Assembly (NCBI GenBank): GCA_020433835.1
Contig: JAGRBY010000400.1
Coordinates: 1-6,683 of the forward strand
Source of the DNA: Anaerolineae bacterium
Lineage (GTDB): Bacteria > Chloroflexota > Anaerolineae > 4572-78 > J111
Length of the DNA stretch: 6,683 nucleotides
Direction of reading: 5' to 3'
Position numbers and translations under genes: made by a program. Of this stretch, positions 4,888 to 6,683 are shown piece after piece (position 1 is the stretch's first letter; each line of letters starts with the position of its first letter). The notes beneath the pieces are model-generated. The model saw only the letters and a list, made by a program, of their open reading frames with translations, was not told where the DNA came from and ran no database searches.

Positions 4888-5637
4888 ATGAGCAAATATT
4901 TGTGGCTTATTCGCCATGGGGAGTCAGAAGGCAATCTTGGCGGACGGATTCAAGGCTGGCAAGATTTTCCACTAACTAATCGAGGTCGTCGGCAGGCAGC
5001 CCGGCTGGCAGAGCGACTGGCTGAGGAGGCGGCTATTGAGTCGATTATCACCAGTCCGCTGGCTCGCGCCGCAACAACTGCCGAAATTATTGGCGCGGTG
5101 TTGGGCTTACCTATCCATTACGATGACCGCCTTAAAGAGTATAACTTTGGGCCAATTGAGGGACTAACCCGCGAAGAAATTCGAGAGCAGTATCCGTTGG
5201 TGTGGGCCGCCTGGCAGTTGAATGAATTTTGGAACCCCTTGCCCGGTGAAGAAGGTGAAGTGATGTTTGAAAGTAGAATTCAGGCGGCAATGGATGACAT
5301 TATTGCCAACTTAACTGAAGAAAGCGCTGTGGCAGTGGTAATGCACGGAGGGGCAATGAATACCTGCCTTCGGTCGATGCTCGGAATAAAAGAACGGGGC
5401 TGGCGTATGTTTGCCTTTGATAATGCTTCGGTCAATCTTATTCAGCTTCAGGCCAAAGTTTTACCCGAGGCTGAGAGTGATGAAGAGTCGGAACAATTTA
5501 AGATGCTCGGTTTTATCGATCGCGACACGATTGAGTATAATTATCGCATTATTTTGCTCAATGACGTTTCGCATCTGAACGATTTAATGGGCAGCCGGCC
5601 CGCCTGGTTTGGCGGTACACGGTCGCCCGGCAAATAA
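4888..5637 (+). CDS. Histidine phosphatase superfamily protein (phosphoglycerate mutase-like)
   Basis: This 249-residue enzyme belongs to the cofactor-independent phosphatase side of the phosphoglycerate mutase superfamily, in which a catalytic His is transiently phosphorylated. LIRHGES (7-13) gives Arg9, His10 (nucleophile) and Glu12. SPLARAATTAEII (56-68) gives Arg60, LKEYNFGPIEG (82-92) gives the acid/base Glu84, and VMHGG (151-155) gives the second His153. All catalytic residues are present, so it should be active. The C-terminal part (about 190-249) extends beyond the compact core with an acidic stretch (EAESDEESE, 194-202) and a closing segment ending in RPAWFGG. The substrate cannot be read from the sequence; phosphosugar, nucleotide or phosphoserine substrates are all known in the family. 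GAGG overlapping the previous stop codon is its ribosome binding site. It is the middle gene of the operon, 28 bases ahead of the PhnD-like gene. Confidence 0.93.
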   Translation: MSKYLWLIRHGESEGNLGGRIQGWQDFPLTNRGRRQAARLAERLAEEAAIESIITSPLARAATTAEIIGAVLGLPIHYDDRLKEYNFGPIEGLTREEIREQYPLVWAAWQLNEFWNPLPGEEGEVMFESRIQAAMDDIIANLTEESAVAVVMHGGAMNTCLRSMLGIKERGWRMFAFDNASVNLIQLQAKVLPEAESDEESEQFKMLGFIDRDTIEYNYRIILLNDVSHLNDLMGSRPAWFGGTRSPGK

Positions 5638-5650
5638 ATGACTGGTGAGA

Positions 5651-5654
5651 GGAG
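5651..5654 (+). promoter_or_regulatory. Ribosome binding site favouring the TTG start at 5666
   Basis: AGAGGAGAAG surrounds GGAG at 5651-5654, 11 bases before TTG at 5666. The alternative in-frame GTG at 5645 has no purine-rich site upstream and would place this motif inside the coding sequence. The spacing is on the long side, so the choice is likely rather than certain. Confidence 0.5.
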
Positions 5655-5665
5655 AAGAAGCTCAA

Positions 5666-6457
5666 TTGATTAAATTCACTTCATTTCTAGCTCCTAATGC
5701 AGACCCTGTTTGTAAAGCTATTATTGATTATGTAGCTCAACAGCTCGATATTCAAACCCAATTTATCGATAATATTGCCTATTCCGAACGTTGGCAGCAG
5801 TTCGATGAGGGAAAAATCGAAGCGGCCTGGATCTGTGGTCTACCGTATGTGCAACGCGTTGATGAGCAGAAGGTCAAACTCGATCTTTTGGCTGCACCGG
5901 TAATGCAAAAACCGCGCTATAAGAATCAGCCTATTTATTATTCTGACATTGTTGTTCATCGAAAAAGCGCCTTTTATACCTTTGACGATCTAAAAGGCGC
6001 ATCGTGGGCTTATAACGAACCGGGGTCACAATCGGGGTATAATATTGTTCGGCATCATTTGGCTCAATTGGGGCATACAAACGGCTATTTTGGGCAGGTA
6101 GTTCAGTCGGGGGGGCATCAAGCCTCGCTCAAAATGGTGCTTGATCAAGAGATTGATGCTTCGGCAATTGACAGCACCGTGTTGGAAACGGAGCTTATTC
6201 TGCATCCGGAAATCAGTAAAAACCTACGCATCATAGTGCGGTTAGGGCCAAGTCCTATTCCACCGTGGGTTATTAACAAAGCTGTTACGAGTGAATTACG
6301 GGAAGCTATCCAAGAGGTTATGCTGAACATGCATATGCATCCTATTGGACAGGCCATATTAGCCAGCGGGCAGATTAAACGGCTGGCCAGCGTTTATGAT
6401 GGGGATTATAATGTAACGCGAAAAATGGCAAAGATAGCTGAGACTGTCACTTTATAA
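5666..6457 (+). CDS. PhnD-like phosphate/phosphite/phosphonate-binding protein lacking a signal peptide
   Basis: This 263-residue protein has the two-lobe periplasmic-binding fold of the PhnD family, which captures phosphonates or phosphite for ABC importers. Family landmarks (numbered from the TTG start) are IKFTSFLAPN at the N-terminus, AAWICGLPYV (53-62), YYSDIVVHRKS (91-101) and DLKGASWAYNEPGSQSGYN (108-126). The last contains the ligand-binding Ser/Gly loop and matches the typical DLKG...PGS-x-SGY. HQASLKMVLDQEIDASAIDS (151-170) and LGPSPIPPWVI (193-203) follow. The protein starts directly at the first beta strand: there is no signal peptide, lipobox or Tat motif, and the slightly longer GTG form (5645) adds only seven charged residues. 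It is therefore probably cytoplasmic and not an ordinary transport component; no permease or ATPase gene lies downstream. A ligand sensor, or an enzyme-like use of the fold, is possible. It ends shortly before a strong terminator. Confidence 0.88.
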   Translation: MIKFTSFLAPNADPVCKAIIDYVAQQLDIQTQFIDNIAYSERWQQFDEGKIEAAWICGLPYVQRVDEQKVKLDLLAAPVMQKPRYKNQPIYYSDIVVHRKSAFYTFDDLKGASWAYNEPGSQSGYNIVRHHLAQLGHTNGYFGQVVQSGGHQASLKMVLDQEIDASAIDSTVLETELILHPEISKNLRIIVRLGPSPIPPWVINKAVTSELREAIQEVMLNMHMHPIGQAILASGQIKRLASVYDGDYNVTRKMAKIAETVTL

Positions 6458-6471
6458 CTTAGTAGAGCACA

Positions 6472-6509
6472 AAAAAAAGAAGCTGGGAGCGCTCCCAGCT
6501 TCTTTTTTT
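6472..6509. terminator. Perfect bidirectional Rho-independent terminator
   Basis: A perfect 38-base palindrome has 19-base arms centred between 6490 and 6491. Its core is GAAGCTGGGAGC with the complementary GCTCCCAGCTTC, with seven A on the left and seven T on the right. Either strand gives a GC-rich stem followed by a U-run. It sits between the stop of the PhnD-like gene (6457) and the convergent isocitrate lyase stop (6526), so it can end both transcripts. Confidence 0.95.
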
Positions 6510-6525
6510 ATAGAGAAAAGGTGAA

Positions 6526-6683
6526 CTAAGCCGTTACCGCAGCGTGTTCTTCAAACTGCGCTTCTTCGGTTGAGCCGGTAAGAGCAGTTGTTGACGACTC
6601 GCCGCCGGTAATAGCGTTTTTAACCATATCAAAGTAGCCGGTGCCTACTTCGCGCTGATGTTTTACTGCACTATAGCCCATGG
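6526..6683 (-). CDS. aceA: Isocitrate lyase, C-terminal 51 residues (gene continues past window edge)
   Basis: Isocitrate lyase splits isocitrate into succinate and glyoxylate in the glyoxylate shunt, allowing growth on acetate or fatty acids. The visible end reads [17 protein letters not shown] followed by [18 protein letters not shown], the conserved C-terminal signature of the family; in known structures this tail closes over the active site of a neighbouring subunit. The reading frame is open to the window edge, so the Met near 6681 is internal. It ends with a short tail, EEHAAVTA, and a TAG stop. It is convergent with the PhnD-like gene, sharing the terminator at 6472-6509. The rest of the protein, including the catalytic KKCGH loop, lies outside the window. 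Confidence 0.93.
   Translation of the reverse strand, partial: MGYSAVKHQREVGTGYFDMVKNAITGGESSTTALTGSTEEAQFEEHAAVTA

Noticed and set aside
4632..4979. 115-codon plus ORF between the zinc protein and the phosphatase
   Set aside because: It is a shifted frame of two genes whose Cys spacing and RHGE motif are clear; it has no function of its own.
5645..5665. GTG start for the PhnD-like gene
   Set aside because: It has no upstream purine-rich site, and it would place the GGAG motif and seven extra charged residues inside the coding region. TTG at 5666 fits better, though GTG is not excluded.
5638..5673. 11-codon ORF starting at ATG overlapping the phosphatase stop (TAAATG)
   Set aside because: It is very short and Arg/Ser-rich with no ribosome site at suitable spacing, so a leader peptide role cannot be supported.
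1..6683. tRNA, rRNA, CRISPR array, transposase or integrase genes
   Set aside because: No cloverleaf-type sequences, regularly spaced repeats or recombinase motifs were seen on reading both strands.

Overview
The window reads as a chromosomal segment of a free-living bacterium with moderate GC content. The mix of a bacterial RIO-type kinase, a methyltransferase corrinoid protein, isocitrate lyase, a Pro-rich surface protein and abundant small palindromic repeats fits Chloroflexota (Anaerolineae-like) best. That placement is inferred from gene content and style, not from a marker gene. No rRNA, tRNA, CRISPR array or transposase gene was found.

Layout. (1) 1-741 (+): the C-terminal part of a protein with a proline-rich linker and a domain I do not firmly recognise, possibly a degenerate LytM/M23-like fold. 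(2) 772-832: a nested-palindrome repeat between convergent genes. (3) 844-1539 (-): a corrinoid (B12-binding) methyltransferase protein. (4) 1743-2771 (-): a RIO-family protein kinase starting at TTG. (5) 2772-3221: a 450-base divergent intergenic region. (6) 3222-3812 (+): a small helical protein, perhaps DinB-like. (7) 3833-3947: a hairpin element with 10-base terminal inverted repeats. (8) 3979-4254 (+): a small three-helix membrane protein. (9) 4271-4363: a 93-base MITE/REP-like element flanked by an exact 8-base direct repeat. (10) 4469-6457 (+): a probable three-gene operon encoding a duplicated Cys-rich zinc-binding protein, a histidine phosphatase and a PhnD-type substrate-binding protein with no signal peptide. 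(11) 6472-6509: a perfect bidirectional terminator. (12) 6526-6683 (-): the C-terminus of isocitrate lyase, cut by the window edge.

How the genes relate. Only the 4469-6457 cluster is tight: gaps are 8 and 28 bases, with internal ribosome binding sites. Its second and third genes suggest phosphoester or phosphonate/phosphite-like ligand chemistry, while the first is an undescribed two-module putative zinc protein. The corrinoid gene and the RIO kinase gene are co-directional but separated by 203 bases that contain promoter-like and operator-like sequence, so they are probably transcribed separately. Three of the intergenic gaps are filled by three structurally different palindromic elements, which suggests a genome rich in small mobile or structural repeats.

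Nothing here is a clearly new defence or mobile system. The best candidates for novelty are the duplicated six-Cys protein and its operon, the apparently cytoplasmic PhnD-like protein, and the 93-base repeat with its putative target duplication.
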